Below are positions 32,419-40,798 of a stretch of 48,508 nt of DNA, one piece after another. Origin of the DNA: Marinitenerispora sediminis (GTDB lineage: Bacteria > Actinomycetota > Actinomycetes > Streptosporangiales > Streptosporangiaceae); NCBI RefSeq assembly GCF_003336425.1, contig NZ_QEIO01000089.1, positions 1 through 48,508 on the forward strand. The letters run 5' to 3'. Under the pieces are notes generated by a model. That model was given only the letters and a program-made list of their open reading frames with translations, was not told the origin of the DNA and ran no database searches. Both the position numbers and the translations under genes were made by a program. Each line of letters begins with the position of its first letter. Position 1 is the first letter of the stretch.

Positions 32419-32641
32419 GAGGTCCTCCACAGATATGCCGCACTTCACTTCTACGGACGGGCGGCTCCACCTACGCTGGTAGGGGAGAGCACGAAGAAGC
32501 GTACGGCACCCGCGCCGGACCGCGTGGCCGAAGGCGCTGGGGCGCGGTTATACCTGTTGATCGCCCCGAACGGGCCGTTTTCGACATCTCGTGATGTTCG
32601 TCACTCATGTGTCTGTCAACATGAAAGGGCTCTCCAAGCGT

Positions 32642-32656
32642 CTACCAACGTGGTAG
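32642..32656. promoter_or_regulatory. 15-bp perfect palindrome upstream of the ECF sigma gene
   Basis: CTACCA, three bases (ACG), TGGTAG. It lies 29 bp before the TTG start, within the likely leader or promoter. A related but imperfect sequence, CTACGCTGGTAG, lies near 32470, close to purS, so one regulator could act on both divergent genes. Confidence 0.4.
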
Positions 32657-32684
32657 CGAACCACGGTCGTCCCTAGGGGGAAAT

Positions 32685-33284
32685 TTGACGACCATCGAAC
32701 TCGAACGCCTTCCCGGGGCACCGGACGACATCGAGGAGCTGGACTTCGAGACGGCGGTCACGCCGTTCGCCGAGCAGCTCTACCCGGTCGCCCTCCGGAT
32801 GACCCGCAACTCCGCGGACGCCGAGGACCTGGTCCAGGAGACCTTCGCCAAGGCGTTCGCGAACTTCCACCAGTTCCGCGCCGGCACCAACCTGCGGGCG
32901 TGGCTGTACCGCATCCTCACCAACACCTTCATCAACGGCTACCGGAAGAAGCAGCGCGAGCCGCGCCAGGAGACCACGGACGAGATCAAGGACTGGCAGC
33001 TCGCCGCGGCCGAGGCCCACGCCTCCAGCGGATCGCGTTCCGCCGAGGCCGAGGTGCTCGACCACCTTCCCGACTCCGCGATCCGGCACGCGCTGGCGCA
33101 GCTGCCGACCGACTTCCGGCTCGTGGTGTACCTCATCGACATCGAGGGCTTCTCCTACAAGGAGGTCGCCTCTCGCATGGACACCCCGCTGGGCACCGTC
33201 ATGTCCCGGCTGCACCGGGCGCGCCGCCAGCTGCGCGGCCAGCTCGCCGACTACGCGCGCGAGCGAGGGCTCCAGCCCGCCTGA
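32685..33284 (+). CDS. sigR: SigR/SigH-like ECF RNA polymerase sigma factor
   Basis: A 199-residue ECF sigma factor. Region 2 reads [66 protein letters not shown] (about residues 28-93), a close match to the SigR/SigH oxidative-stress group. Region 4 reads [45 protein letters not shown]. The start is TTG 32685 after AGGGGGAAA. In relatives, the gene for the zinc anti-sigma factor RsrA/RshA follows directly; here none is found downstream. It would direct thiol-stress genes, such as thioredoxin, but I see no matching GGAAT/GTT promoter before trxA. Confidence 0.88.
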   Translation: MTTIELERLPGAPDDIEELDFETAVTPFAEQLYPVALRMTRNSADAEDLVQETFAKAFANFHQFRAGTNLRAWLYRILTNTFINGYRKKQREPRQETTDEIKDWQLAAAEAHASSGSRSAEAEVLDHLPDSAIRHALAQLPTDFRLVVYLIDIEGFSYKEVASRMDTPLGTVMSRLHRARRQLRGQLADYARERGLQPA

Positions 33285-33729
33285 CCCGGTCGACGAGGCC
33301 CGGGTCCTCCGCCGGGCGACCCTGTGTGACGAAACCACCCGAGCAGGTCGCCCGTTCCGCCGCCCGCCCGTTGGGGCGCCGGGCTGACCAGCGGACATGC
33401 TCGACTACTCTCCGTAATCGATGGCTGGGTGGCGGGCTGCCGGCGCCGCGCCCGGTCCGCAGCGGCGCCGCGGGTTCCGCGCACGCGCGACGAGATCCTC
33501 GGATGGCCTTCTTTTTGCTAGGAAGCCCTGGTAGTTGGTGGTTTCGCGGTTCTGCGCAATCATGAGGCCTCAGCGAAAAGGTGTCGTTGGGGCTTGCGTC
33601 CTCGGTGGTGACTTCTGTCACGATGACGGTAGGGCCGCCCGCGCATACCCGTTACCCCGGGTGAGCGGGTGGAGAGCCGGCCGACCAGCGGTACCCCGCG
33701 CATCGGCCCCGATACCCGAGGAGCGACAG
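33285..33729. other. Intergenic region where an rsrA gene would be expected
   Basis: About 445 bp with no supportable gene. I looked for a small Cys/His-rich anti-sigma protein in all frames and saw none. A hairpin or operator candidate is GTGAC-TTCT-GTCAC at 33608-33621, about 110 bp before the E1alpha start. A TTTTT run near 33510 and several A/T-rich words suggest a promoter for the dehydrogenase operon nearby, but I cannot place it. Confidence 0.5.
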
Positions 33730-34845
33730 GTGTCCATCACCACCGCGCAAGAGGAACCGGAGCTCATCCAGCTCCTGACTCCTGACGGGGAGCTCAGAGA
33801 GCACCCCGACTACCCGCTGGACCTGACCGCGGCCGAGAAGCGCGGCCTGTACCGCGACATGGTGCTCGTGCGCCGCTTCGACTCCGAGGCCGTGTCGCTG
33901 CAGCGCCACGGCGAGCTCGGGCTGTGGGCCTCCCTGCTCGGGCAGGAGGCGGCCCAGGTGGGCTCCGGCCGGGCGCTCGGCGCCGACGACATGGCCTTCC
34001 CGTCCTACCGCGAGCACGGCGTGGCGTGGTGCCGCGGCGTGGCGCCCAAGAGCCTGCTGGCGCTCTTCCGCGGGGTGACCAACGGCGGGTGGTCGCCGGA
34101 CGAGCACGGCTTCCACCTCTACACCATCGTGATCGGCGCGCAGACGCTGCACGCCACCGGGTACGCCATGGGTGTGCAGCGCGACGGCGCCGTGGGTGAC
34201 GGCGGAAGCGCCGTCATCAGCTATTTCGGGGACGGCGCCACGAGCCAGGGCGACACCAACGAGGCGTTCAACTTCGCCGCCGTCAACAACGCTCCGGTGG
34301 TCTTCTTCTGCCAGAACAACCAGTGGGCCATCTCCGAGTCCAACGACCGGCAGACGCGGGTCCCGCTGTACCGGCGCGCGTCCGGCTTCGGGTTCCCCGG
34401 GCTGCGGGTGGACGGCAACGACGTCTTCGCCTCGCTCGCCGTCACCCGGGCCGCGCTGCAGCACGCCCGCGAGGGCCAGGGGCCGACCCTGATCGAGGCG
34501 TTCACCTACCGCATGGGCGCGCACACGACCACCGACGACCCGACCCGGTACCGGATCGCGGCCGAACTGGAGGAGTGGAAGCTCAAGGACCCGATCAGCC
34601 GGCTGCGCGCCCACCTCGCCGGCACCGGCGAGGGCGACGAGGAGTTCTTCGCCGCCGTGGACGCCGAGGCGGAGCGGCTCGGCGAGCAGGTCCGCCAGGA
34701 GTGCCGGTCGCTGCCCGACCCGCAGCCTTTGGACATCTTCCACGAGGTCTACGCGGAGCCGCACGCCCACATCGACCGCCAGCGGGCGGAGTTCGCCGAC
34801 TACCTCGCCTCCTTCGAGGGCGCGGGCGCGGAAGGAGGCCGGTAG
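33730..34845 (+). CDS. pdhA: 2-oxoacid dehydrogenase E1 component, alpha subunit
   Basis: A 371-residue thiamine diphosphate-dependent subunit that decarboxylates a 2-oxoacid. The TPP-binding motif is GDGATSQGDTNEAFNFAAVNN (about residues 167-187), followed by VVFFCQNNQWAIS. FPSYREHGVAWCRG and YRMGAHTTTDDPTRYR are typical of the PDH E1alpha subgroup found in Gram-positives. The GTG at 33730 is preceded by GAGGAGCG; the open frame continues upstream with non-family sequence. It is the first gene of an E1alpha-E1beta-E2 operon. Whether pyruvate or branched-chain 2-oxoacids (bkd) are preferred cannot be told by eye. Confidence 0.9.
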   Translation: MSITTAQEEPELIQLLTPDGELREHPDYPLDLTAAEKRGLYRDMVLVRRFDSEAVSLQRHGELGLWASLLGQEAAQVGSGRALGADDMAFPSYREHGVAWCRGVAPKSLLALFRGVTNGGWSPDEHGFHLYTIVIGAQTLHATGYAMGVQRDGAVGDGGSAVISYFGDGATSQGDTNEAFNFAAVNNAPVVFFCQNNQWAISESNDRQTRVPLYRRASGFGFPGLRVDGNDVFASLAVTRAALQHAREGQGPTLIEAFTYRMGAHTTTDDPTRYRIAAELEEWKLKDPISRLRAHLAGTGEGDEEFFAAVDAEAERLGEQVRQECRSLPDPQPLDIFHEVYAEPHAHIDRQRAEFADYLASFEGAGAEGGR

Positions 34846-34847
34846 CC

Positions 34848-35828
34848 ATGGCCGAGAAGACCACGATCGGCAAGGCGATCAACGAGGGTCTGCGCCGCGC
34901 GATGGAGGCGGACCCGAAGGTCCTCATCATGGGGGAGGACGTCGGCAAGCTCGGCGGTGTCTTCCGGGTCACCGACGGCCTGTACAAGGACTTCGGCGCG
35001 GACCGGGTCATCGACACCCCGCTGGCCGAGTCGGGCATCGTCGGCACCGCGATCGGCCTCGCGCTGCGGGGGTACCGGCCGGTCTGCGAGATCCAGTTCG
35101 ACGGGTTCTTCTTCCCGGCCGCCAACCAGACCTTCACCCAGCTCGCCAAGATGCACCAGCGCTCCGGGGGACGCATCCGGATGCCGGTCGTGCTGCGCAT
35201 CCCCTACGGCGGCGGCATCGGCGCCGTGGAGCACCACAGCGAGTCGCCCGAGGCCTACTTCGCGCACACCGCGGGGCTGCGGGTGATCACGGTGGCCAAC
35301 CCGCAGGACGCGTTCTGGATGATCCAGCAGGCCGTCAGCTGCGACGACCCCGTGGTGTTCTTCGAGCCGAAGCGCCGGTACCACGAGCGGACCGAGGCCG
35401 ACCTGTCCGGCACGCTCGACTCGGCCACCGGCATGGACGCCGCCCGTGTGGCGCGTTCCGGCACCGACGTCACGCTGCTCGCCTACGGGCCGATGGTGAA
35501 GACCGCGCTGCAGGCGGCCGAGGCCGACACCGAGCACTCGATCGAGGTGGTCGACCTGCGCTCGCTGTCCCCGGTGGACTACGGCACCGTCTTCGCCTCC
35601 GTCCGCCGCACCGGGCGGGCCGTGATCGCGCACGAGGCGCCGGTGAGCGCCGGCCTGGGAGCCGAGATCGCCGCACGCATCACCGAGTCCTGCTTCTACC
35701 ACCTGGAGGCCCCGGTCATCCGGGTCGGCGGGTTCGACACGCCGTATCCGCCCTCGCGGCTGGAGGAGCACTACCTTCCGGACCTGGACCGGGTCCTCGA
35801 CGGCGTCGACCGCGCCTTCGACTTCTGA
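34848..35828 (+). CDS. pdhB: 2-oxoacid dehydrogenase E1 component, beta subunit
   Basis: A 326-residue transketolase-like beta subunit. It starts KTTIGKAINEGLRRAMEADPKVLIMGEDVGKLGGVFRVTDGL; the TPP-contacting acid is in IDTPLAESGIVGTAIGLAL (about residues 54-72). PVVLRIPYGGGIGAVEHHSESPEAYFAHTAGLRV and the C-terminal VIRVGGFDTPYPPSRLEEHYLPDLDR are strongly conserved in E1beta. The ATG at 34848 is three bases after the E1alpha stop, with GGAGG overlapping the end of that gene. It forms the alpha2-beta2 E1 with the upstream product. Confidence 0.93.
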   Translation: MAEKTTIGKAINEGLRRAMEADPKVLIMGEDVGKLGGVFRVTDGLYKDFGADRVIDTPLAESGIVGTAIGLALRGYRPVCEIQFDGFFFPAANQTFTQLAKMHQRSGGRIRMPVVLRIPYGGGIGAVEHHSESPEAYFAHTAGLRVITVANPQDAFWMIQQAVSCDDPVVFFEPKRRYHERTEADLSGTLDSATGMDAARVARSGTDVTLLAYGPMVKTALQAAEADTEHSIEVVDLRSLSPVDYGTVFASVRRTGRAVIAHEAPVSAGLGAEIAARITESCFYHLEAPVIRVGGFDTPYPPSRLEEHYLPDLDRVLDGVDRAFDF

Positions 35829-35851
35829 CGAGAGCCAGGTGACCTGAGGGA

Positions 35852-37243
35852 ATGACGCAGCAAGGCGTGCAGCAGTTCCGGCTGCCCGACGTCGGAGAGG
35901 GCCTCGTCGAGGCGGAGATCCTCTCCTGGAACGTCCGGCCCGGCGACGAGATCACCGTCAACCAGATCATCTGCGAGATCGAGACCGTCAAGGCGGTCGT
36001 GGAGCTGCCCAGCCCGTTCGCGGGCACCGTCCGAGAGGTGCTCGTGGAGGCCGGCACCACGGTGGACGTGGGCACTCCCATCATCAGCGTGGACACCGGC
36101 GGCGGCGGGCCGGAGCCGGCCGCCGAGGAGGAGGCCGAGGACGAGGGCCGCCAGCCCGTGCTGGTCGGCTACGGCGCGAAGGCCGGTGCCACCCGGCGCC
36201 GACCGCGCCGCCGGCCCGGTGCCGCGCCCGACGGACCGGGCGGCGCGGCGCCGAACGGCGCGGCCGGACCGCGCGCCACACCGGCCGAGGCAGCGGCCGC
36301 GCCGCCGCCGCGGCCCGCCTCCGGCGGCCCGGCCGGGCGGCCGACCGTGCTGGCCAAGCCGCCGGTGCGCAAACTCGCCAAGGACCTGGGCGTGGACCTG
36401 CACACGGTCACGCCCACCGGCCCGGGCGGGACGGTCACCCGGGAGGACGTGCAGAGGAGGCATGGCGCGGCGGCGGAGCCGTCGGCCGCGGCGGCCCCCG
36501 AGGCGGCGCCGGTGCCGGCGGCCGCCCCGGACCGCGCGGCCCGTGAGGAGCGCATCCCCATCCGGGGCGTGCGCAAGCACACCGCCGCGGCGATGGTGGG
36601 CAGCGCGTTCACGGCGCCGCACGTCACCGAGTTCCTTCAGGTCGACGTCACCAAGACCATGAAGGCGGTGCGCCGGCTGCGCGAGCGTCCGGAGTTCGCC
36701 GGGCTGAAGGTCTCTCCGCTGCTCCTGGTGGCGCGGGCGCTGCTCACCGCGATCCGCCGCCACCCGGGCATCAACGCGACGTGGGACGAGGACGCCCAGG
36801 AGATCGTGGTGAAGCACTACGTCAACCTCGGCATCGCGGCGGCCACCGATCGCGGACTGGTGGTGCCCAACGTCAAGGACGCCGACCGCCTACCGCTGCC
36901 CGACCTGGCGCGGGCGCTGCAGGAGCTCGCGGAGACGGCGCGGGCCGGCCGGACGACGCCCGCGGCGATGGCGGGCGGGACCATCACGATCACCAACGTG
37001 GGGGTGTTCGGGGTGGACTCCGGTACGCCGATCCTCAACCCGGGCGAGGCGGCGATCCTGGCCGTCGGCCAGATCCGGGACATGCCCTGGGTGCACAAGG
37101 GGCAGCTCAAGGTGCGCAAGGTGACGACGCTGGGGCTGTCGTTCGACCACCGGCTGGTGGACGGCGAGCTCGGGTCGAAGGCGCTGCGCGACATCGGAGC
37201 GTGGCTCACCGACCCGGAGGCGACCGCCCTCGCCTGGGGGTAG
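35852..37243 (+). CDS. pdhC: Dihydrolipoamide acyltransferase (E2) of the 2-oxoacid dehydrogenase
   Basis: A 463-residue E2 core protein. One lipoyl domain is at the N-terminus ([15 protein letters not shown]; lipoyl Lys about residue 47 in [10 protein letters not shown]). A long Ala/Pro/Gly linker follows, then the peripheral-subunit-binding domain ([29 protein letters not shown]), another linker, and the catalytic acyltransferase domain from [15 protein letters not shown] to [12 protein letters not shown] (catalytic His in DHRLVDG, about residue 433). The ATG at 35852 follows TGAGGG. It is the last gene of the operon; E3 (lipoamide dehydrogenase) is not in the window. A strong terminator follows. 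Confidence 0.93.
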   Translation: MTQQGVQQFRLPDVGEGLVEAEILSWNVRPGDEITVNQIICEIETVKAVVELPSPFAGTVREVLVEAGTTVDVGTPIISVDTGGGGPEPAAEEEAEDEGRQPVLVGYGAKAGATRRRPRRRPGAAPDGPGGAAPNGAAGPRATPAEAAAAPPPRPASGGPAGRPTVLAKPPVRKLAKDLGVDLHTVTPTGPGGTVTREDVQRRHGAAAEPSAAAAPEAAPVPAAAPDRAAREERIPIRGVRKHTAAAMVGSAFTAPHVTEFLQVDVTKTMKAVRRLRERPEFAGLKVSPLLLVARALLTAIRRHPGINATWDEDAQEIVVKHYVNLGIAAATDRGLVVPNVKDADRLPLPDLARALQELAETARAGRTTPAAMAGGTITITNVGVFGVDSGTPILNPGEAAILAVGQIRDMPWVHKGQLKVRKVTTLGLSFDHRLVDGELGSKALRDIGAWLTDPEATALAWG

Positions 37244-37258
37244 CGGGCGCCGGCAGCA

Positions 37259-37294
37259 CGAGGGCCCCGGCGACGAACGTCGCCGGGGCCCTCG
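37259..37294 (+). terminator. Terminator of the E1-E2 operon
   Basis: CGAGGGCCCCGGCGAC (37259-37274) pairs exactly with GTCGCCGGGGCCCTCG (37279-37294), a 16-bp stem with a GAAC tetraloop, 16 bp after the E2 stop. Confidence 0.75.
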
Positions 37295-37411
37295 CGCGGA
37301 TCTGGAACGGCCGTCCGCGGCGGCCGGGGTGCCGTGGTCCGGGACCGCCGGAGCGGCCCGGGAATGTCAGAGGCGCCCGCTACACATGGTGGGGACGGCG
37401 GGGCGGCCGGT

Positions 37412-37789
37412 TCAGGCCACCGAGAGGTTGGCGGCGTGGTGCCGCCCCCGCTGCGAGACGCGGCGCCGGGGGAAGGGGCGGAGCAGGGCGGCGGCGCCGG
37501 CCGGGTCGCAGGCCGGGTGGGTGACGAGGCCGCCGCCGAGGACGTCGCTCCAGATGAACTTGCCGTCCCGGCACCACACGTTGATGCCGCGCCGGACCGA
37601 GATGACCGCGACGTCGGCGCTGCCGGCCTGGTACATCGGCCGGGACGCGGCGGCGGTGGCCAGTTCGTTCCACAGGGCGGCGATCGCCCGGTCGGCCCGG
37701 AACGCGTGCCGGGGGGGACGCCTCACCCGCGCGGCCTCCGCCAACTTCACCCGGAACGCTCTGGGGTTGTTCAGTCGCGGATGACTCAA
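37412..37789 (-). CDS. Hypothetical actinobacterial protein
   Basis: A 125-residue soluble basic protein I cannot name. Features are an Arg-rich N-terminus, ADRAIAALWNELATAAASRP, and a conserved-looking core DVAVISVRRGINVWCRDGKF followed by IWSD, with HPACDPAGAAALLRP near the end. Similar short proteins with a VWCRDG-type core occur beside helix-turn-helix genes in actinobacteria, but no function is known. TTG 37789 is chosen because AGGAGACG lies seven bases upstream; ATG 37804 would include that site in the coding region. Start is therefore uncertain by five codons. Confidence 0.6.
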   Translation of the reverse strand: MSHPRLNNPRAFRVKLAEAARVRRPPRHAFRADRAIAALWNELATAAASRPMYQAGSADVAVISVRRGINVWCRDGKFIWSDVLGGGLVTHPACDPAGAAALLRPFPRRRVSQRGRHHAANLSVA

Positions 37790-38060
37790 GGGACGTCTCC
37801 TCATGTGGCTCGGGGGTCGCGGCGTGCGGGGCGGGGATTCCGCACCGCGGACGGGTGCCGCTACGGCCCGATCGCGGGCCTCATACTGCGCTGACGCCCG
37901 CGGGGGCGGGTGCCAGGGCCGCTGCCCGGGCAGGCGGCGACCAGCGATCTCTCCACCAAGATGAGAGGGGTACGAGGTCGGTTGTTACCTCGCGGTTATG
38001 CTTGCGAATCCGGATAGTAGCAGGAATTCCCGCGGGCAGGGCGCTCCGGTCAAATGTCGG

Positions 38061-38073
38061 CCATGTCACATGG
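38061..38073. promoter_or_regulatory. 13-bp perfect palindrome, operator candidate
   Basis: CCATGT, one C, ACATGG. It lies about 260 bp upstream of the FadR-type regulator gene and about 270 bp upstream of the divergent hypothetical gene. No regulator is assigned. Confidence 0.35.
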
Positions 38074-38124
38074 ACGGGCCGCGCGGGAGGAGTCTCCTCG
38101 GGTGCGTTTTCGCTGTTCACAGCA

Positions 38125-38145
38125 TTATCCACAACCTGTGGATAA
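38125..38145. promoter_or_regulatory. Inverted pair of perfect DnaA boxes
   Basis: TTATCCACA (38125-38133), three bases (ACC), then TGTGGATAA (38137-38145). Both 9-mers match the strict DnaA-box consensus, one per strand. A related TGTGGATTT lies at 38274-38282. No dnaA, dnaN or box cluster is nearby, so this is unlikely to be oriC. A DnaA-binding or titration site, or DnaA control of the flanking genes, is possible. Confidence 0.55.
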
Positions 38146-38318
38146 AGGGGTGCTTGCGGAGGGTGGCCGGCTCTGCTTCCGATCCGGTGGCTTGGGCGGG
38201 TCTCTGGGGGAGTGTCGGCCGCCTGCCGGGTGTGGTGTGTCACATCCCTCATGTTTGGACAACTCGATATCCGTGTGGATTTGGCCGCCATTCATCCCAT
38301 GTGCGGATTATGGGTGGT

Positions 38319-38324
38319 TAGCAT
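38319..38324 (+). promoter_or_regulatory. -10 element of a probable leaderless transcript
   Basis: TAGCAT, nine bases before the ATG at 38334. No Shine-Dalgarno sequence precedes the ATG, and transcription from this hexamer would begin at or within a few bases of it. An overlapping TAGATA (38324-38329) is an alternative. Confidence 0.4.
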
Positions 38325-38333
38325 AGATACAAC

Positions 38334-38978
38334 ATGCATCCCACGCCATCTGCCACTGACCGTACGTACCAGTTCACCAAGGAAGCGATCCTCAGCCGGC
38401 ACTACGCCGGCGGGGAGCTCATCAGCGAGGGGGACATCGCCGCCCGCGTCGGCGTCTCCCGCACCCCGGTCCGCGAGGCGCTGCTCCGGCTGGAGGCCGA
38501 GGGGCTCGTCCGGCTCTACCCCAAGCGGGGCGCGCTCGTCGTCCCCGTCTCCCAGCAGGAGGTCGACGACGTCATCGAGACCCGCCGGCTGGTCGAGGGC
38601 TTCACCGCCGAGCGCGCGGCCGCGGCGCCGACCGAGCGCCGCCGGGAACTCGTCGCCCGGCTCGGCGCGCTGCTGGAGCGCATGACCGAGCGGGCCCCCG
38701 CCGACCGCCGGGAGTTCGTCCTCGCCGACCGCGAGTTCCACCGCGCCATCGTCACGGCCGCGGGCAACCAGATCCTGACCGCCCTGTACGAGTCGCTGCG
38801 CGACCGGCAGCTGCGGATGATGGAGGAGGGGGTCCGCACCGCGGAGCGCATGCGAAGCAGCATCGAGGACCACGGCGCGATCCGGGCGGCCATCGAGGCC
38901 GGCGACGCCGCCCGGGCCCGGGCGGTCGTGCACTCCCACATCGACGCCGCCGCCGCACTGCTGGGGGCCCGCCGATGA
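38334..38978 (+). CDS. GntR-family (FadR/FCD subfamily) transcriptional regulator
   Basis: A 214-residue regulator. The N-terminal winged helix reads YQFTKEAILSRHYAGGELISEGDIAARVGVSRTPVREALLRLEAEGLVRLYPKRGALVVPVS (about residues 12-73). The C-terminal FCD ligand domain is all-alpha, with ETRRLVEGFTAERA, DREFHRAIVTAAGN (a metal-binding Asp/His pattern) and DHGAIRAAIEAGDAARARAVVHSHID. Relatives bind organic acids or sugar acids. The stop overlaps the start of an MFS transporter (ATGA), so it probably regulates that gene and itself. It is likely translated from a leaderless mRNA. Confidence 0.9.
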   Translation: MHPTPSATDRTYQFTKEAILSRHYAGGELISEGDIAARVGVSRTPVREALLRLEAEGLVRLYPKRGALVVPVSQQEVDDVIETRRLVEGFTAERAAAAPTERRRELVARLGALLERMTERAPADRREFVLADREFHRAIVTAAGNQILTALYESLRDRQLRMMEEGVRTAERMRSSIEDHGAIRAAIEAGDAARARAVVHSHIDAAAALLGARR

Positions 38979-40378
38979 GCTCGCGGACCGGCCGGCGCGC
39001 CGAGCGCGACGCCGGGAAAGCGCCCGTGCCCGCCGACCGCGGCCGGGCGGCCGCCCGCCGGAGTCCCGGCACGGCCTCGCGCGCCCCGGGGGACGGCACC
39101 GCCTCGGCCGATCGGCGGCCGACCGCGGCCGAACCACCGGGCGGCGCGCGCGCCTGGGCGGTGTGGGGCACCGCGGTCGTCGTCTACTTCATGGCGATGT
39201 TCCACCGCAACGGGATGAGCGCCGCGGCGCTCATGGCGCAGGAGCGGTTCGACGCCGGCGCCACCCTGCTGTCGATGCTCCCGGTGCTCCAGCTCGTCGT
39301 CTACGTGGCGTTCCAGATCCCCGGCGGGGTGCTCGCCGACCGGCTCGGGCCGCGCGGCTCGCTGCTGATCGGCCTCGGCGCGATGGTGGGCGGCAGTGCC
39401 CTCTTCGCCGTGGCGCCGACGATCCAGGTGGCGATCGCGGGCCGGGTCCTCATCGGGTTCGGTGACGCCCTCGTCTTCCTCAACGTCATCCGGCTCGGCG
39501 CCCTGTGGTTCCCCCGCCGCGAGTACGCGGTCGTCAGCGCGCTGACCGGCCTGGTGGGCGGTCTCGGCCAAGTGGCCAGCGTCGCGCCGCTGTCGGCGCT
39601 GCTGCGCGGCGTTGGCTGGACGCCGACCTTCCTCGCCGCCAGCGGGGTCACCGCGCTGCTCGTGGTGCTGGTGCTGCTGCTCGTGCGGGACCGCCCGGCC
39701 GGGTTCCCGGCTCCCGGGCGCGCCGAGCGCATCTCGGTGCGCGCGAGCATCGGCGAGGCGCTCCGAGAGCGCGGCCCCCGGGTCGGCATGGCGCACCACG
39801 CGGTGGCCATGACCCCCTTCACCATGCTCGCGGTCCTGTGGGGCTACCCCCTGCTGGAACGCGGAGCCGGGCTGGACCCCGGTACGGCGGGGATGCTGTT
39901 CACCGCCGCGGCGCTCGCTCCCATGGTGCTGGTGCCGTTCCTCGCGCGGCTGACCGGCGCGCGCCCCGGGCTGCGCAAACCGCTGGCCCTGACGCTGGCC
40001 TGGACCGTCAGCCTGGGCTGGCTCGCCGTGGTGGCGTGGCCGGGCGGGCTGCCGCCGCTGTGGGCCACCGCGACCGTCATCGTGGTGAGCGCCGCCGGCG
40101 CGGTGATCGCGCCGTCGGTCTCCTTCGACTACGCGCGGGACGGCATGCCCGCGCAGCGCACGGGAGTGGCCGCCGCGCTGGTGAACATGAGCGGGTTCGG
40201 GACCGTGGTCCTCGCCACGACGGCCGCTGGCGCGCTGCTGGACGCCCAGGGGGGTCCGACCGGCGGGCCGGCCTTCCAGGTCGCCTTCGTGCCGCTGGTG
40301 GCCATGGCGCTGACCGCGGCGGCGGTGCTGACCGTCCTGCTGCGGCGCTACCCCCGCCGGACCGCGGACGGCGGCTGA
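38975..40378 (+). CDS. MFS transporter coupled to the GntR regulator
   Basis: A 467-residue major facilitator protein starting at ATG 38975, which overlaps the regulator stop. About 55 disordered, Arg/Ala/Pro-rich residues precede the first helix (AWAVWGTAVVVYFMAMFHRNG). Further features are FQIPGGVLADRLGPRGSLLIGLGAMVGG (the loop 2-3 motif), GRVLIGFGDALVFLNVIRLGALWFPRREYAVVSALTGLVGGLGQ and a second half from MAHHAVAMTPFTMLAVLWGYPLLERG. The GDALVFLNVIRLGALWFP stretch recalls organic-anion and sugar-phosphate-type carriers. The substrate is not known; the FCD-type regulator suggests an organic acid. Confidence 0.88.
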   Translation: MSSRTGRRAERDAGKAPVPADRGRAAARRSPGTASRAPGDGTASADRRPTAAEPPGGARAWAVWGTAVVVYFMAMFHRNGMSAAALMAQERFDAGATLLSMLPVLQLVVYVAFQIPGGVLADRLGPRGSLLIGLGAMVGGSALFAVAPTIQVAIAGRVLIGFGDALVFLNVIRLGALWFPRREYAVVSALTGLVGGLGQVASVAPLSALLRGVGWTPTFLAASGVTALLVVLVLLLVRDRPAGFPAPGRAERISVRASIGEALRERGPRVGMAHHAVAMTPFTMLAVLWGYPLLERGAGLDPGTAGMLFTAAALAPMVLVPFLARLTGARPGLRKPLALTLAWTVSLGWLAVVAWPGGLPPLWATATVIVVSAAGAVIAPSVSFDYARDGMPAQRTGVAAALVNMSGFGTVVLATTAAGALLDAQGGPTGGPAFQVAFVPLVAMALTAAAVLTVLLRRYPRRTADGG

Positions 40379-40382
40379 GCGC

Positions 40383-40420
40383 CGCTGTGGGGGGCGCCCG
40401 CCCGGGCGCCCGCCACAGCG
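40383..40420. terminator. Bidirectional terminator between MFS gene and DUF6458
   Basis: CGCTGTGG plus GGGGCGCCCG (40383-40400) pairs with CGGGCGCCCG plus CCACAGCG (40403-40420) with a single mismatch, a stem of about 18 bp filling the whole gap between the two convergent stops. Confidence 0.7.
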
Positions 40421-40633
40421 TCAGACGCGGCGGTCGTCGCCGGGCAGCCGCTCCTCGGTCTCCCGGCCGCTGCGCAGCATCATGAGGATCAGCGTCAGCA
40501 CGACGACGGCGATGCCCGCCAGCATGAGGATGACCCCGATGGCCGCGAGATCGATCCCCTGGACGTCCGCGGTGATGCCGAACCTGAGCACGGCACCCAC
40601 GACGACCAGGAATATGCCGAGCCCGATGCCCAT
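40421..40633 (-). CDS. DUF6458 small membrane protein
   Basis: A 70-residue protein with two transmembrane helices: MGIGLGIFLVVVGAVLRFGI and AAIGVILMLAGIAVVVLTLILMML, then a charged tail (RSGRETEERLPGDDRRV). This is the typical form of the actinobacterial DUF6458 family. The ATG at 40633 follows a GGAGG site. Its function is unknown. It stands alone, converging with the MFS transporter gene. Confidence 0.85.
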   Translation of the reverse strand: MGIGLGIFLVVVGAVLRFGITADVQGIDLAAIGVILMLAGIAVVVLTLILMMLRSGRETEERLPGDDRRV

Positions 40634-40798
40634 CGGTTACCTCCGTGACGCGACGTTGACCAGGGCGAAGGATTGCTGCCTAGCTCCTACCCCGTTCGCG
40701 TGCGGGCATTACCGGATTCCGCCGTTCTCTTGGGGAACCCCTGCTGGCGGGCGGCCGAAGCCGCCCGCCAGCAGGTGCCTGTCCCGGTTCAGCCGCAA

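Larger units (their letters stand above)
37790..38333. other. Long regulatory region with palindromes and DnaA boxes
   Basis: About 540 bp of lower GC without a gene I can support. It contains a hairpin CGAGGT-N8-ACCTCG at 37973-37992, the perfect palindrome CCATGT-C-ACATGG at 38061-38073, an inverted pair of DnaA boxes at 38125-38145, a weaker DnaA-like box at 38274-38282 and the promoter of the FadR-type regulator. So many symmetrical words in one gap suggest several regulators meet here. Confidence 0.5.

Noticed and set aside
33251-33621. Minus-strand open frames opposite the end of the SigR-like gene
   Set aside because: Low-complexity Arg/Pro/Ala translations without ribosome-binding sites.
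33285-33729. rsrA-like anti-sigma gene after the SigR-like factor
   Set aside because: No frame shows the zinc anti-sigma Cys/His pattern or a sensible start.
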